Part shown: in pieces, positions 11,518-22,334 of the stretch
Numbering within the stretch: position 1 is the stretch's first letter
Layout: the number at the start of each line of letters is the position of its first letter
Source of the DNA: Massospora cicadina
Taxonomy: Eukaryota > Entomophthoromycota > Entomophthoromycetes > Entomophthorales > Entomophthoraceae
NCBI GenBank assembly: GCA_022478985.1
Contig: JAKSZP010009541.1
Span: 1 to 64,000 of the forward strand
DNA length: 64,000 nt
Reading direction: 5' to 3'
Notes under the pieces: model-generated
What the model was told of the DNA's origin: nothing
Database searches by the model: none
Seen by the model: only the letters and a program-made list of their open reading frames with translations
Translations under genes and position numbers: made by a program

Positions 11518-12450
11518 GTAGGTAATAGCGTGTTAGCATTACCCCTGCGGCTTCAGGATATTAATGATTTACCTATATACTTAGGCTAAACTGATAATTT
11601 TGATGTTCATATGCTTACCAACACTGACAAATACTTTTCTGATTGTACCTATGTTAATATGATTGTAAAATCCATCAGATTTTGGGAAATTGTTGACAGC
11701 TATTCACTAGCCAACATAGTTCAAAAACTAATGAAGAAATTTGGACTACACCCAACATTGACCATTCCAAAGAATATAACAACATGTGGCCCAAAGCTGC
11801 CACATCCTAAGGAGATTATAGCACATTGACTCTGCTTTTGGACCATAGTGATAACCGCCCCTGACATTGTGTTACCCCATGGTAATAATTTATTGGGGCC
11901 TCTTATAAGGGAAATTTATATTTAAAACCAACTAGAAGAAAACACCAATATATTAGGACATAAACTTCTGATTTATTGCCATATGAAGGACATCCAGTAC
12001 CAGCCTCGGCCTCCTTTATCTAATAACCTGTGTACTAATATGTCATACTCCCCCATCAAATATCAAAAATGTTGCCAACACACTTTGAATTATGGACCCA
12101 AAATTAAAGAATCTTACTGAATCACAATATGGGCTGATCAGAGTCTTACTATTAAACCTGGCCATTAAGCCCTAGTAATAGCAGTTATTAGAATTACTAC
12201 TCCTAACGGGTTATATGGCTATATTCAGCCTCATTGGCTGAGGTAAAATTGATCCCAAGTAAAGCGCCATCAACTCATCGCTGAAGTTTATGTTGCCTGT
12301 TACTGATGAATAAAGGCGTGATTCCAATGTGTCCTCCAGTTTAGGGTTACTCTGTAAAGTCTTGATGGACTTAGCAAACCAATAAAAGCCTCTGACCCCC
12401 TTAATACCAATTTACCTGGTGACCAAAGCTATATAATAATCAAAAGTAAG
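11518..12450 (+). pseudogene. Decayed frame with C-terminal dUTPase-like domain
   Basis: One plus-strand frame stays readable for about 310 codons, broken only by scattered stops. Its C-terminal third resembles trimeric dUTPase. LTIKPGH, then ALVIAVIRITTPNGLYGYIQP at about 12148-12231, matches the conserved core between motifs 1 and 2. AEVYVACY near 12280-12303 corresponds to motif 3 (family form GVIDxDYRG). GDQSYIII near 12418-12441 corresponds to motif 4 (GDRIAQLI). Motif 2 (RSG) is lost (PHWLR), so it could not be active. dUTPase removes dUTP and occurs in hosts, DNA viruses, some retroviruses and some retroelements. The upstream 200 codons (WEIVDSYSLANIVQKLMKKF near 11680) are unidentified. 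Element C has inserted about 230 bp downstream. Confidence 0.6.
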
Positions 12451-12682
12451 AACAAATAAGTTAAACTGCTCAGCTTAGCCAAGGTAGATCTAGTTCTTAA
12501 TAATGACAATTATAGGTTTCATGGAATCTAGTACTAAAAAGAATAGAATTCATGGAACTAAATATCCTAATTAAAAGGCCCTATAAAATCTTATATAAAA
12601 TGGTGCCATTATCTATGCTTTAAATTCTCAATAAATTATTATATTGTGTATCAGGCGCATGCTGGGTTCCATTTGCAGTTTT

Positions 12683-13667
12683 TGTAATTCTTGAAGAGCA
12701 ACACCTGAATCTTAATCAAGAGTAATTCCTGTTTAAAACCAAAAAGGGGAGGAATCCGCAGGCAATCCTCTTATCTCCATGAGTGATTTAGCCCATGTGG
12801 TAGATGAGATGGGTGATGTCGTACCCCTTGAAAATCGCGCCTCTCCCCTGTGCCAACCACCTATGAGCTGGTCCAGAAACATCAGTGTGTGTTGTAAAGT
12901 GGCGGGGGCCAGGGGCCATAGCCATCAGAGGGTTGGCAGTAATTTTACCCTGCAAGAGGTTGTCTCCACTGTTTTAAATTCTGCTTATAAAGTCAAATTA
13001 AAAACCACCCAAAATTTAAATCAAATCAGTTTAAGGATCAGAAACCCCAACTGACATTCGCCTCCGCCGCCAGCAATCCCAAACTTGTCTCTGACAGGTA
13101 TGAGCACAATAAATCTCTTCCCTTAGCAATGGGACCACCAATATGTGGCCTGGCCATGGGAACAATCTGCTGTCTGACAGATGAAGCGTTGCCAATATGT
13201 TAAGCGGAATTATGCTGGGAGGGATTTTTAGTGGAATATTTGAAATTTAGTTGTATGGACAAGATGAGACTGATTTGATATAGTGAAGATTTAAAACTAT
13301 CAATCTAATTCAACTGGAATCTCAAATTTGTTCCTGACTGTGAATGAAAATGTTCATGTCCCTAGGTTAGTGAGGTTATAAGGCAGTGGACCTCAATAGG
13401 TTCGCTGTCACTCCATTTTTCAATCTCCCCATTTTTAATTTCAAAAAAATAAAAAAAAATTCATTTGTGAGTTTAATAAGTCCGCCAGACTTTTAGTGGC
13501 TATGATTTCAATTTTTAAAGCTCCTGGCTAGTGCTCACGATTTGCCATATTTCTTTTGCATTCCTTAGTATGAAAGGCTGTACCAGAGGTATTCTGGCTG
13601 GTGTTTTGGGTGGTAACTCACCCTGTGTGCCAGATCAGTCTTTTTATTATCAGCACGCTCCATTACA
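12683..13667 (+). repeat. C 5' LTR
   Basis: 985 bp, TG...CA, collinear with 33830-34829. It shares its terminal blocks with the B LTR (TGTAA.TCTTG start, CACGCTCCATTACA end) but differs in the middle, so C is a related family. It contains SDLAHVVDE at 12782, an NLFP..QWDHQYVAWPW block near 13110 and a Trp-rich block near the 3' end. Confidence 0.88.
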
Positions 13668-13678
13668 TATTGGAGCGA
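13656..13678 (+). promoter_or_regulatory. C primer-binding site and U5/PBS inverted repeat
   Basis: CGCTCCA (13656-13662) near the LTR end is the reverse complement of TGGAGCG (13671-13677) just outside it. The primer site begins TGGAGCGA at 13671, as in B, and then differs. The stem is 7 bp here against 10 bp in B. Confidence 0.6.
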
Positions 13679-14227
13679 CCACCCTAGTTTTGGTCATTCT
13701 CCACCCTTCTCTGTAAGTGGGGTGCTGAGTTAAGTCTTGTGTTATAAATGAATGAACCATTCTTTGAAACATAGCTTTTAGCTGCATTTAGGGTGTATCT
13801 ACTAACCCGGACAATGGTGAGATTCCCTCCCCTATTGCATGTAAAAGAGCTTGGTCCATATTTTCCCCACGCCCTAGTCAACTCAAACAGGTTTCAAGTG
13901 TGGGTGTGTCGGTAGTCCTTGTGCCCACTTTTTGGCCTTTACGGTATGCTGTTTTGTGCTCCAGTGATAGTAATTTATGTGGCCAATTCAGGATGCTCTG
14001 AGTAAGCCAATGTATGTGAATCCGTGGGTGACTTTATTTTCTTATGGGCAATTATCAGAGGTAAAGGTGTTCAGGTGGCAGGAACCATGATTTCTTTCCC
14101 CAAGGATGGGCCAGCAGAATGTCTTTCAATTACCCTTCCCCCAAGTGGTGTCTCATAAAGTGGATATTAAAACAGGATTAAGATTACTTTCTTTCCGGTT
14201 AAAATCCAGTTGGATTCCCATGTGGTA
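13679..14227. other. C leader, no gag visible
   Basis: About 550 bp between the 5' LTR and the protease. I see no capsid-like or zinc-knuckle segment; this is too short for a full gag. Confidence 0.4.
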
Positions 14228-17169
14228 TAAGTTAAGTCTCTCTTGGGTATGGGAGCAGCTGGCAACTTTTTGAGCTTGCAGGTCACTCAAGATTTGGATC
14301 TTGGTCTTGACATAGGGTTTTTGGTATTGAGTGTGTCATCAAGCTCGATGACTTGCTATGCAGTGAGATGGCCCATACCATTCTCAGTGCATAAGTTCAT
14401 TCTATGTGATTGGTTTAGCACAGTGCCATGATTGTTATGCCCCATTATCCTTGGTGTTGGAGGTGGTGGCGGCAACAAATTAGTATTAGCCTGGAACCCA
14501 ACCTTTCATCATTTAAGAATCTGTGCATATGGCAAATTTCTGCTTATCATTAACTTTTCCCTGCTAGAGCGATGGGGTTGACTGTTTCAACTCCCTCCCC
14601 CATGGCATTGCCAGTGGACTTCCCGTCTAACTTGACCAGTACAAGGACATTTTTGATATGGTAAAGGCCAACTATCTTCCCTCCCACTCCAAGTATGAGA
14701 TGGTCTTTCGCTTGATGGTAGATATGATCAATGTCAACTGCCCTTTGTACCATTATATGGAGCAAGAAGATAAGTCCCTGGAGGTGTGGTTAAATGATAG
14801 GCTTATGAAAGGTGAATGTTTAAGCAAACCTCCCCTATTGCTTCTCCCATAGTTTTCAAACAGAAGTCTAATGTAATGTTGCACTCTTGCGTAGCTATGG
14901 GAGTTTAGATAATATTACCATTCATTATCCTTATCACCTCCCCTTTAGATAATAATTAGTCGGGTGATTTCAAAGTCCTGGGTGTTTTTGAAGTTTAATT
15001 TTGTGAATTTATCTAACCAAATTAAGGTGGCAGAAGGCCAGGAGTGGCTTATGGTGGTTCTTACCTGAAGGTGGACTTCCAGTTACTCATGATGCCTTTC
15101 AGCTTGAAAAATGCCCTGTCATGTTCCATCAGATAATCAATGGTGTTCCTGTTAACCTTCAATTCACCTGTGTAGTGGCAAATATCAATATTATTCTTGT
15201 GCATTCCACCACTTCCAAGCATGAGAAGGACCTGGAGGCAGTGCTGGCTGCGTTGCACAAGGAAGACCTCTATGTAAACCCTTCCAAGTTCAAGTATCTC
15301 AGATAGGAGGTTACCTTCCTGGGTAACCTGGTACTGAAGGTTGGCTACGTATTTCCTCCAAGCAAGCTTGATTCAATCCTCGTATGTCCTACCCCTACCG
15401 TCAAAAAGCAGTTACAGAGCTTCTTGGGCACAATCATTTAATTAATGAAATTTTCCCTCAACCTCTTGCTGCTTTCTGAGCCTCTGCATTTCTTGATTGG
15501 GAAGCATGTTACATTCTGGTGGACGTAAGAGTGCTAACAGGCGTTTGACGCCATCAAGGGGATGTTCATGGCACCTCCATTCTCAAACATGTTGATCCCA
15601 CCAATCCTTTTTTGTATCAGGCAACGCCTCATTCACTACCTTAGAAAAGTTCTGCTTCAAGCACGTGAATGGGTGGAACATCCAGTTACTTATTTTTTGC
15701 GCAGATTCTCTTCATCCAAACAGTCCTGAGACATTTAAATAAGGAGTTGGCCGCCATGGCGTGGTCTCTTACTCACTGGTGGTACCTTCTTCAGGGCGCA
15801 ATGCATGAGGTGCTTGTGCGAACAGATCATCAGGACCTGATCTACTTCCTGAAACTCCAGAAGTTGGAGCACTGACAATATCAGATGCTCTGCGATTTTG
15901 TGTAGCTTTTAATTTTTATTATGAGTTTATAAAGGGACGCTAAATATTCTCCTTTATCTGCTAAGTAGCAACCCTTCCCTGATTACAATAGAGGAGGAAA
16001 CATAAGAATTCACAACAGTGATCCCTTTCACCCAGATTCTCGCCATTGCTCATCCCACTATTTATAGTATGTTTAGGCGTCAGATGTGCCATCAGTATCT
16101 CAGGTACTGAAAGGTCAGACCTCTTCTTGGAGGAACTTAAGCTGTTAAATCATCTGGGCTTGCCGAGCCACAAGTGTACTCTTTACTCTGAAAAAGTGGG
16201 GTGTATTTTGTTCAGAAATCAGGTCTGGATGCCCCCAACTCTAGATGAAGTAAATTGCTGCTCACTATGATCCCCAACTTGGGCCACCCAGGCCATAAAA
16301 ATTGCCTCAATCTCATAAAATGTCTGATCAACTGGCCAGGGATCTCCAAGGATCTACTGGTGTGAATTTCCAATTGTACGACATGCGCGTGTACTAAGTC
16401 TGATTATCAGGCAGGAATGGTCTCCTTCATCCCCTGCAGCAAGCACATGGTTCGTGGACCTCAGTATCTATTGACTATATTGTTGTGCTTCTTTGTTCCA
16501 GTGTGTTTGACGCAATTATGGTGTTAATGGACTGCTTTATGAAATCCTCTATTTCATCCTGTGTATCTCAACTATTGACTCTAAAGATACAGTTCAATTT
16601 TTCGTCCGCCACGTTTTCTGTAAGTTTGGCTTACCTTAGGTGGTGGTAAGTGATTTAGGGCCTCAGTTTACCGCTCTCTTTTGGTCTTCATTATTGGGAC
16701 ATATGGAAATCAAGCCATGCTGCTCTATGGCATATAACCCCCAGTTGGATGATCAAACTGAAAGAGTAAATCAGATCCTTGAGCAATACCCCTGTTACTA
16801 TGCTTCTGCTATGCAGGATACTTGGGTCTCTGACCTTCCCCTGGCGCAGTTCACATACATAAACGCCACCATTTTGTCAACTGAGGTTTCCCCCTAGGAG
16901 GCCACCCTGGGGTATAACCCTCATTCCTCGTGAGTCCATCCCTTCATACTGAAGTTACTGCCACTGAGGAGCAGCTAGGAGGATTCAGATGATACAATCT
17001 ATGGTTCAGTAACAACTGACAATTTTGATAAGAAATTACAAGCAGTTTGTAAATTGCAAATGCCTTACAGCCCATGAAGATAAGATGATTTCATAATCGT
17101 GCTCAATATGCAACACCTAATTTTTTTGATACCTTAAATAAATTTGCAATAAAGCGTTCTAGGCCTCGC
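14228..17169 (+). pseudogene. C Pol relic, upstream part (protease to integrase)
   Basis: The protease remnant near 14240-14300 reads LGMGAAGNFLSLQVTQDLDL; the catalytic Asp is lost (GMGA for DTGA). The RT linker LPSHSKYEMVFRLMV is at 14674, and RT covers about 14860-15480. RNase H is at about 15600-15900 (VLVRTDHQDLIYF near 15810). Integrase starts near 16200, with VVSDLGPQFTALFW at 16641 and AYNPQLDDQTERVNQILEQY at 16731-16790. The frame is interrupted at 17169 by element E, and the missing C-terminal part is found at 33388. Numerous frameshifts. Confidence 0.85.
17165..17169. repeat. Target-site duplication of E, left copy (CTCGC)
   Basis: CTCGC directly left of the E LTR and again at 33388-33392 directly right of it. 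An exact 5-bp match at both LTR borders is the expected Ty3/Gypsy integration mark. Confidence 0.88.
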
Positions 17170-17973
17170 TGTCATGAAAACTGGAGCGCAGGAGGTTGCT
17201 GAGGGGAAAGACCCAGTCCAAAGATGCGACAACAAGGCCAAGTGACCCAACAAAATGAAGAGACGTCTTAAACGGTCATTATTATGTTTTCATATGAATC
17301 TGTGGAACAAAACGCACACTAACTGACCACAACCATCAGGGACAAGAGGCCCTGGGAGCTGGGAAAGGTGGCGTAAAATTTAGGACATAGAGTGGCGAAA
17401 TAGAAAGTGGCGGAGCCAGAAGAATAGGTGACGGAGTGGGTGGAGGGCTCACTTACAGCAGTAGAGGAAAACCAGAGCGAAAAACGGACTTCAGTCATCA
17501 CAGAACTTCGGAGAGGTGTATTTTTGTTGAAAAGATCCAAATATATATAACTTGCCAAAAAATTCCTAAACTTTATTAGAATGATCAGAGTATCTGAGAA
17601 AAGAAAAGCCTTTCACAGCTTGGGACTTAATTTAAAGGAGAATAATTCATTAAGGTTCCAAATGGTTATTGAAGTCCAATCTGAGCAACAAATTCTTCAC
17701 TTTTCAAATAAATTGAAATTTTACAAATATGCCAAATTCCATAACCTCATATCATGTATTTTTCTAGATTTTAGTTTTGATTCCCGCCAGGTTTTCCGCC
17801 TCAGATGGGCCATTTTCCTCAGCACTGGATGGAAAAGCCAGAGCACGTTTTCTGTCAATGACCATAGAGAGTTATCAGTGACCCTTAGGGGTTCTGGTCT
17901 TTGCTCCAAGGGCTTGTTGGAAATTTCTTTGGAGGGGCGGTTAATCCCAAAATATATGTCACTAGCTGTGACA
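17170..17973 (-). repeat. E 3' LTR
   Basis: 804 bp. On the minus strand it starts TGTCACAGCTAGTGACAT and ends TTTTCATGACA. It matches 32582-33387 throughout (for example AAAGACCCAGTCCAAAGATG at 17207, and the GAGACGTCTTAAACGGTCA block). It sits just downstream of the Pol tail, so it is the 3' copy. Confidence 0.9.
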
Positions 17974-18270
17974 TCACCCTACGCTCTTGGGCGGGGTTCT
18001 ACACCACCTGAAGACACATTGGCCAAGGTGAAGTTTTTGTGGGGAGTTGGTAGCCTTATGGCAGCTAAGAAGGCTTGGGTTTCAGGACCTGCGGCATCTG
18101 GAAATCTAGAGTGGAAGTCACAAATGAGGTCCCAAGCATTGGTGATGTCTTAATAGGATACCCAGCTGTTTTCCATCTCATTGTATCCTCTCCAGGACAC
18201 CAAGTACTTCAGGTGGAGTCAGAATAGGCGAGAAGCAAGAATGGCATAATTCTTATATTGGGGTTCACCA
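17974..18270 (-). pseudogene. E chromodomain and Pol C-terminal tail
   Basis: The minus strand codes a chromodomain: LKYLVSWRGYNEMENSWV near 18210-18155, then LICDFHSRFPDAAG near 18132-18090. It resembles the chromodomains of A1 and C and would bind modified histone tails to steer integration. A tail follows with HKNFTLANVSSGGVEPRPRA (about 18040-17981), ending only a few bases before the 3' LTR. The same tail type closes Pol in A1, B, C and H. Confidence 0.82.
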
Positions 18271-19488
18271 TCCACTATAGCAGGATCTTGGAGAGGTGGC
18301 ATGGGACCATTGAAGGGGTTTAATAGGCACTCATGTAAGGTGCTGAACACTTTTATTGAGGGGGTAAGTCAGCCTAGTAAACTGATGAGCCAACTTTCTT
18401 GAGGATCTTGAAGGTTCCAACACGCTTGGGACCTAACTTGTGGCAGGGTTGATTCAGGTGGATATTCTTGGCATTGATCATGACCAAGTCACTAGGTTTA
18501 TACTAAGGTCCTTCACGGTGCTTTCAATCAGCATACGCTTTGTAAATCCTCACAGCATCAGCGATATGATCCTTCACTTCCTGATGTATGTCCCTGAGCT
18601 CTTTAGCGCTCATTGGCAGCAACGACGGTGGACTCAATTTGTGGACTTAGGTTGAAGCTGACGTTGTAACAATAGTTTGCGAAAAAGGGGAAGTTCCTGT
18701 AGAGATATGGGTAAGGTTATTATAGGCGCATTGCATCAGTTGGAGGTAAGTGGACCAATTGTTTGTTCAGCATTGTAATAACTACGCAAGAATTGCTCCA
18801 AACCTCGGTTTACACTCTCTGTCTGTCCATCCAACTAGGGGTTAAAGGCTGTTGAGTGGCAGGGGCAAATGTCGAGGATGGGAAGAAGGGCTTTCAAGAA
18901 CTGAGAGATGAATTGTGGTCCTCAATTGCTGATAATCTCCTTGGGGAGACATGTAAGAAAAAGATGTGTCTACAAAGAGGCGGTCTGTCTCGACTGAAGT
19001 AATGGTGGTGTTGCAGGGGATGAAGTGGGCTGTCTTTGTGAAACAGTCCACCACAACCATTACTGCATCGTAACCCTGGGACAAGGGGAGATCCACAATA
19101 AAATTACAGACACTGATATCTAAGGGCCCTCAGCAGCTTGGAAGGTAAAATCAACCCAGCACTCTTCAAGTGTCTTGGATCAACCGTTTACACATCAAGA
19201 AGGACTTTATGAATTATACCACATCTGTGACAATACCCTTCCAACTGTAGTAGCGGTGGAACAGCTCAAGCGTCTTGTCCTTACCATGGTGACTGACAGT
19301 TGGAGGGTCATGAGCTTCACGGATCTTTTCCTTATGCAGGGGTCCAGGTGGTACTCGCCACTTGCTTTGATGGAGGATGATCTCATCCAGCAACTGGTAG
19401 CCTTTGTCCAGGGGCTCTACATTTCTGTGGCAGGCCTGTTTAATCTTATCACAGTCAGCTGATAGAGGTTGGGACAACCTAACGCCAG
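18271..19488 (-). pseudogene. E integrase relic, downstream part
   Basis: Read on the minus strand, the zinc-binding region with VPPGPLHKEKIREAHD and HHGKDKTLELFHRYYSW is at about 19340-19230. The catalytic core has MDLPLSQGYDAVMVVVDCF at 19096-19040 and a remnant of the second catalytic segment near 18930 (GPQFIS). The GQTESVNRGLEQFLR block is near 18830-18785. Stops and shifts interrupt it. The frame continues upstream across solo LTR D into 20873. Confidence 0.8.
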
Positions 19489-19493
19489 CAGGG

Positions 19494-20867
19494 TGTAAGT
19501 CTTGGGGAACATCCCTTGGCTCTCAATTGGGTCATCTTCCCATTCCTGAATAAAAAGACACCAAAGAGGATGGAAGTACCTCTCATCACTCAGGGTGATC
19601 TCGCTCACATAGTAGATGAGTGATGGGTGACAGCCCTTCTGCTTCGGATCCCACCCCCAATACCCACACTCACCTCAGCAGAACTGTTGCAGAGAATTAG
19701 TGTAATCTGTGCCAAAATTACCAAATTGAAATTGTTCAGATCTAATTTGGGTGGTAATCTGGCTGATGAACAAAATTCGAATGGCTGTAAAAGCATGAAG
19801 AATGAGATATTGGCCATATCGCCCAATGGCTCCAATTTGATCACTAAATCAGTAGAAAAAATATTGGGTGCCATCAATGAGGGTTTGAAGCCCTCTGATA
19901 GTAATACGGGAGTTGCGCCCAATGTGCTGCTGTTGACTGAATGAACGGTTAAATGACCAAGCGTGGGCAGGTTGGCCGTCCCAAACCCGTTCCCATCCAA
20001 ATGGTCCCATCCCTATACAGGATAGCCTTGGGGGATTCCCGTCGCTCGTTGGGCCAAATGTTGTCATGCTAACCATTGGAAACGTAGTTGATCCTTGGTT
20101 CAGACATTTGAGGTTGAACTGACAGAAACTCAGCCCACCGCCAAATTTTGTGATGTCAGTTTCCAAAAATAAATCCTCCCATTCCTGAACAATTCACCAG
20201 TTAGGTTAAATTTGTGGGACCTAACCCCATCCTGTCACTACCCAATTGACCACTATTTAACCAGTTGCATGGCACTGAGAGAATTGTTGGTCGATTTTTC
20301 TTACTTTCCTTTCCAAATAAAATTTTATCTAAAAAACCAAATTTTTTTTGTTCCCCTTTCTGACTGCATCCCAGATGGCATTTCCCTAGTGGCCCATCAC
20401 CCCGCACTCTGGGTGGGCTTTACCAATTCTTTTGGTCACTATGGCTCCCTACATCGCCAATTGGGCCCAGCGAATCCAATATTTTTGGCTCTACAACCCT
20501 GTTCTTATTTACTTCCAGCAGCAATACATGGGGATCTTATGGCCCTATATCCATCAATGGAAAGAAAGAATCCATCTCCTTGTCACCCCCAATGAGATGG
20601 CCTCACATGCCAAGAATCTCATCGAAACTATCCCAGTAATCCCACCTCTTGCAGCTAGAACCACTGAGTTGGGCATGGGTTCAGTGTGGTTTGTCGTCAG
20701 AATACTCCTCACCCTGTTGTTGCACCATCACTTCGTGGTATCACATTTCCTGGCTCCATATCAAGTTATATGGTCGGCAATGCCTCTGGAATTCTGGCTT
20801 GCTTTCTGGGTGCTCACACATCCTGACTGGCAGGCTGGTCTAAACTTCTTATGGCGTTTCCATGACA
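19494..20867 (+). mobile_element. Solo LTR D inserted in element E
   Basis: 1374 bp, starts TGTAAGTCTTGGGGAAC and ends CCATGACA, like the B and C LTRs, in plus orientation inside minus-strand E. No internal element region adjoins it: both neighbours are E integrase-region sequence. Flanks CAGGG (19489-19493) and CAAGG (20868-20872) match at 4 of 5 bases, as expected for an aged target duplication. Removing D restores a continuous E frame. Most likely formed by LTR-LTR recombination. Confidence 0.85.
19597..19944 (+). pseudogene. D LTR-resident ORF, N-terminal part
   Basis: In D the shared LTR peptide reads DLAHIVDE, stop, WVT at 19597-19632. The same frame then stays open for about 105 codons (19627-19944). 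It contains SAELLQRISVICAKITKLK near 19675, which aligns with SAELAENIQRACQEVTKLLK in the B 5' LTR. Charge pattern and heptad-like spacing suggest a helix. Farther on, NPFPSKWSHPY (about 19985-20020) matches NPFPTKWAQPY of B. These are successive pieces of one LTR-embedded coding region. Function unknown. Confidence 0.5.
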
Positions 20868-20950
20868 CAAGGATGTCAGCATCACCTTCCAAAGGTTCCA
20901 TCATAAGCAGAGTGGTGTTTGGACATTGGGCTCTCCTTCACCTGTTCTAG
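20441..20950 (+). pseudogene. D LTR-resident Trp-rich membrane ORF (169 codons open)
   Basis: Starts at ATG 20441; 142 codons lie in the LTR, and it runs out into E sequence to a stop at 20950. It is rich in Trp/Tyr/Phe (YFWLYNPVLIYFQQQYMGIL), then has a polar middle (TPNEMASHAKNLIETIP) and two hydrophobic segments (VWFVVRILLTLLL and PLEFWLAFWVLTH). The last block is shared with the B, C and H LTRs. I recognise no family. It is the longest undamaged frame in any LTR here. The segment upstream of the ATG ends in a pyrimidine tract plus CAG (to about 20372), which could be a splice acceptor. Confidence 0.5.
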
Positions 20951-22334
20951 ATTAATCAACACCTGGATATTGTGGGCGTCAACTAGTGCTGGGTCAGAGG
21001 CTATGGATGGGTTCTGGGATAAAGAATAAATAATATATTATGGGTGCCCTTAATGAAGTCATATTGGAAATCAAACATTGACAGGATTTTTAACCACCAG
21101 GACTAGAAAGGGGATAGATTCTGGGTGGCGCGGTAATGCATCAACGCCTTGTGGTCAGTACGGACAGTAAATGTCCACTTAGACTCATGCAAATGGTGGC
21201 TCCAGTGTTGTACTGCCTCAACAACTGCAAAGAGTTCCTTATCATATATTTCGTAGTTGATCTGCGCCAGGGTCATTTTCTTAGAAAAGTAAGCAAATGG
21301 CCGTTCATCTCCATTTTCCTCATTTTGCAGCAGAGCAGCTCCCACCGCAAAGTTGGAAGTATCAGTAGCGACAATAAAGGAGCAGCTGGGGTCTACATGT
21401 ACCAACACTGGGCTGGACAATAGTATGGACTTGACGGCGTGTAATGCGGCTTTGTATTTATTGGTTTTTCTGAAAATCTTCTTCCATGAAGCGGTTTAGA
21501 GAGGGGCTGCAACTTCTGAGAGCAGGGGGTGAACTTCTTGAGGAAGTTACATGTCCCAAGAAAGCTGTGTAACTTCATGAGAAATGAGGTAGTAACCATA
21601 TTGTGGATGTCTGCTTCTTTATCTGGGTCAATCATGTGACCACGGGAGAAGATAATGTTTCCTAAAAACTTACCCTTGGGTTGTAAGATCTCACACTTGC
21701 TAGCCTTAATTGTAAGGTTTGCCTGTGAAAGTCTCTCCATGACAGACATAAGGTGGCTGACATGAGATTCTGCATCTGGGGAAAAGACCAGTATGTTGTT
21801 CATATATTCAATCGTACAAGTTTACATAAGGTCTCCCAGGACAGCATCAATGAGCCTCTGAAAGCAGGCGGGGGGATTCTTAACCAAAATGGCATAACCA
21901 TGAATTGGTAGATACCTTTCCGAGTATGAAAGGCGGTCAACCACTCCTGGCCTTTTTTAATGAGGATCTGGTATAAAGCGTTGAGGCAGTCTAGTTTGCT
22001 GAACACCCTAGACCTCTCCACGTAGAGGGCAAGCTGTTGCTCCAGAGGGAGCGGATGGGGGTTAGGCACTGTCACTTTGTTCATATTTCCATAATCAACG
22101 CAGGGACGAAGTGTGCCATCAGACTTCTCTACAAACAGGAGGGGGTAGCACACCGGTGAGGATTTCTTAAAGATTTTACCATTATAGAGCATGACGTCTA
22201 CTCAAGCGTCCAAGGCATCCTCCTCCCTCAAGGACAAGGGGTAAATTGTAGAGGATATCTTGATGAGATCCACGGTCAACTTAAACTCAAAGTCAAACCT
22301 GTTGTGCTCAGGGAGTGGGCGGGCCTTGGTGGGA
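20873..22334 (-). pseudogene. E Pol relic: RT and RNase H
   Basis: On the minus strand RT begins near 22160 with PLLFVEKSDGTLRPCVDYGN. It continues with FSKLDCLNALYQILIKKGQEW near 21990 and FMVMPFWLR (about 21910). The thumb side has LSQANLTIKASKCEILQPKG near 21730-21670. RNase H lies at 21420-21103: FIVATDTSNFAVGAALLQ, YDKELFAVVEAVQHWSHHLH and VRTDHKALMHY. These blocks retain many family residues. The YxDD box region around 21840-21800 is degraded. Upstream, the protease/RT linker is cut at 22334 by element F and resumes at 30593. Confidence 0.85.
22330..22334. repeat. Target-site duplication of F, left copy (TGGGA)
   Basis: TGGGA at 22330-22334 and at 30588-30592, exactly flanking the F LTR termini. 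Confidence 0.88.

Noticed and set aside
11611..11829. Copia gag assignment for the frame upstream of the dUTPase
   Set aside because: A WEIVD segment recalls Copia gag, but no further motif supports it and no Copia protease, integrase or RT is nearby.
17581..18153. 190-codon open frame on the plus strand
   Set aside because: It spans the E LTR and runs antisense through the E Pol tail and chromodomain, which are well supported on the minus strand. The matching region of the other E LTR has a different open stretch. Treated as a shadow frame.
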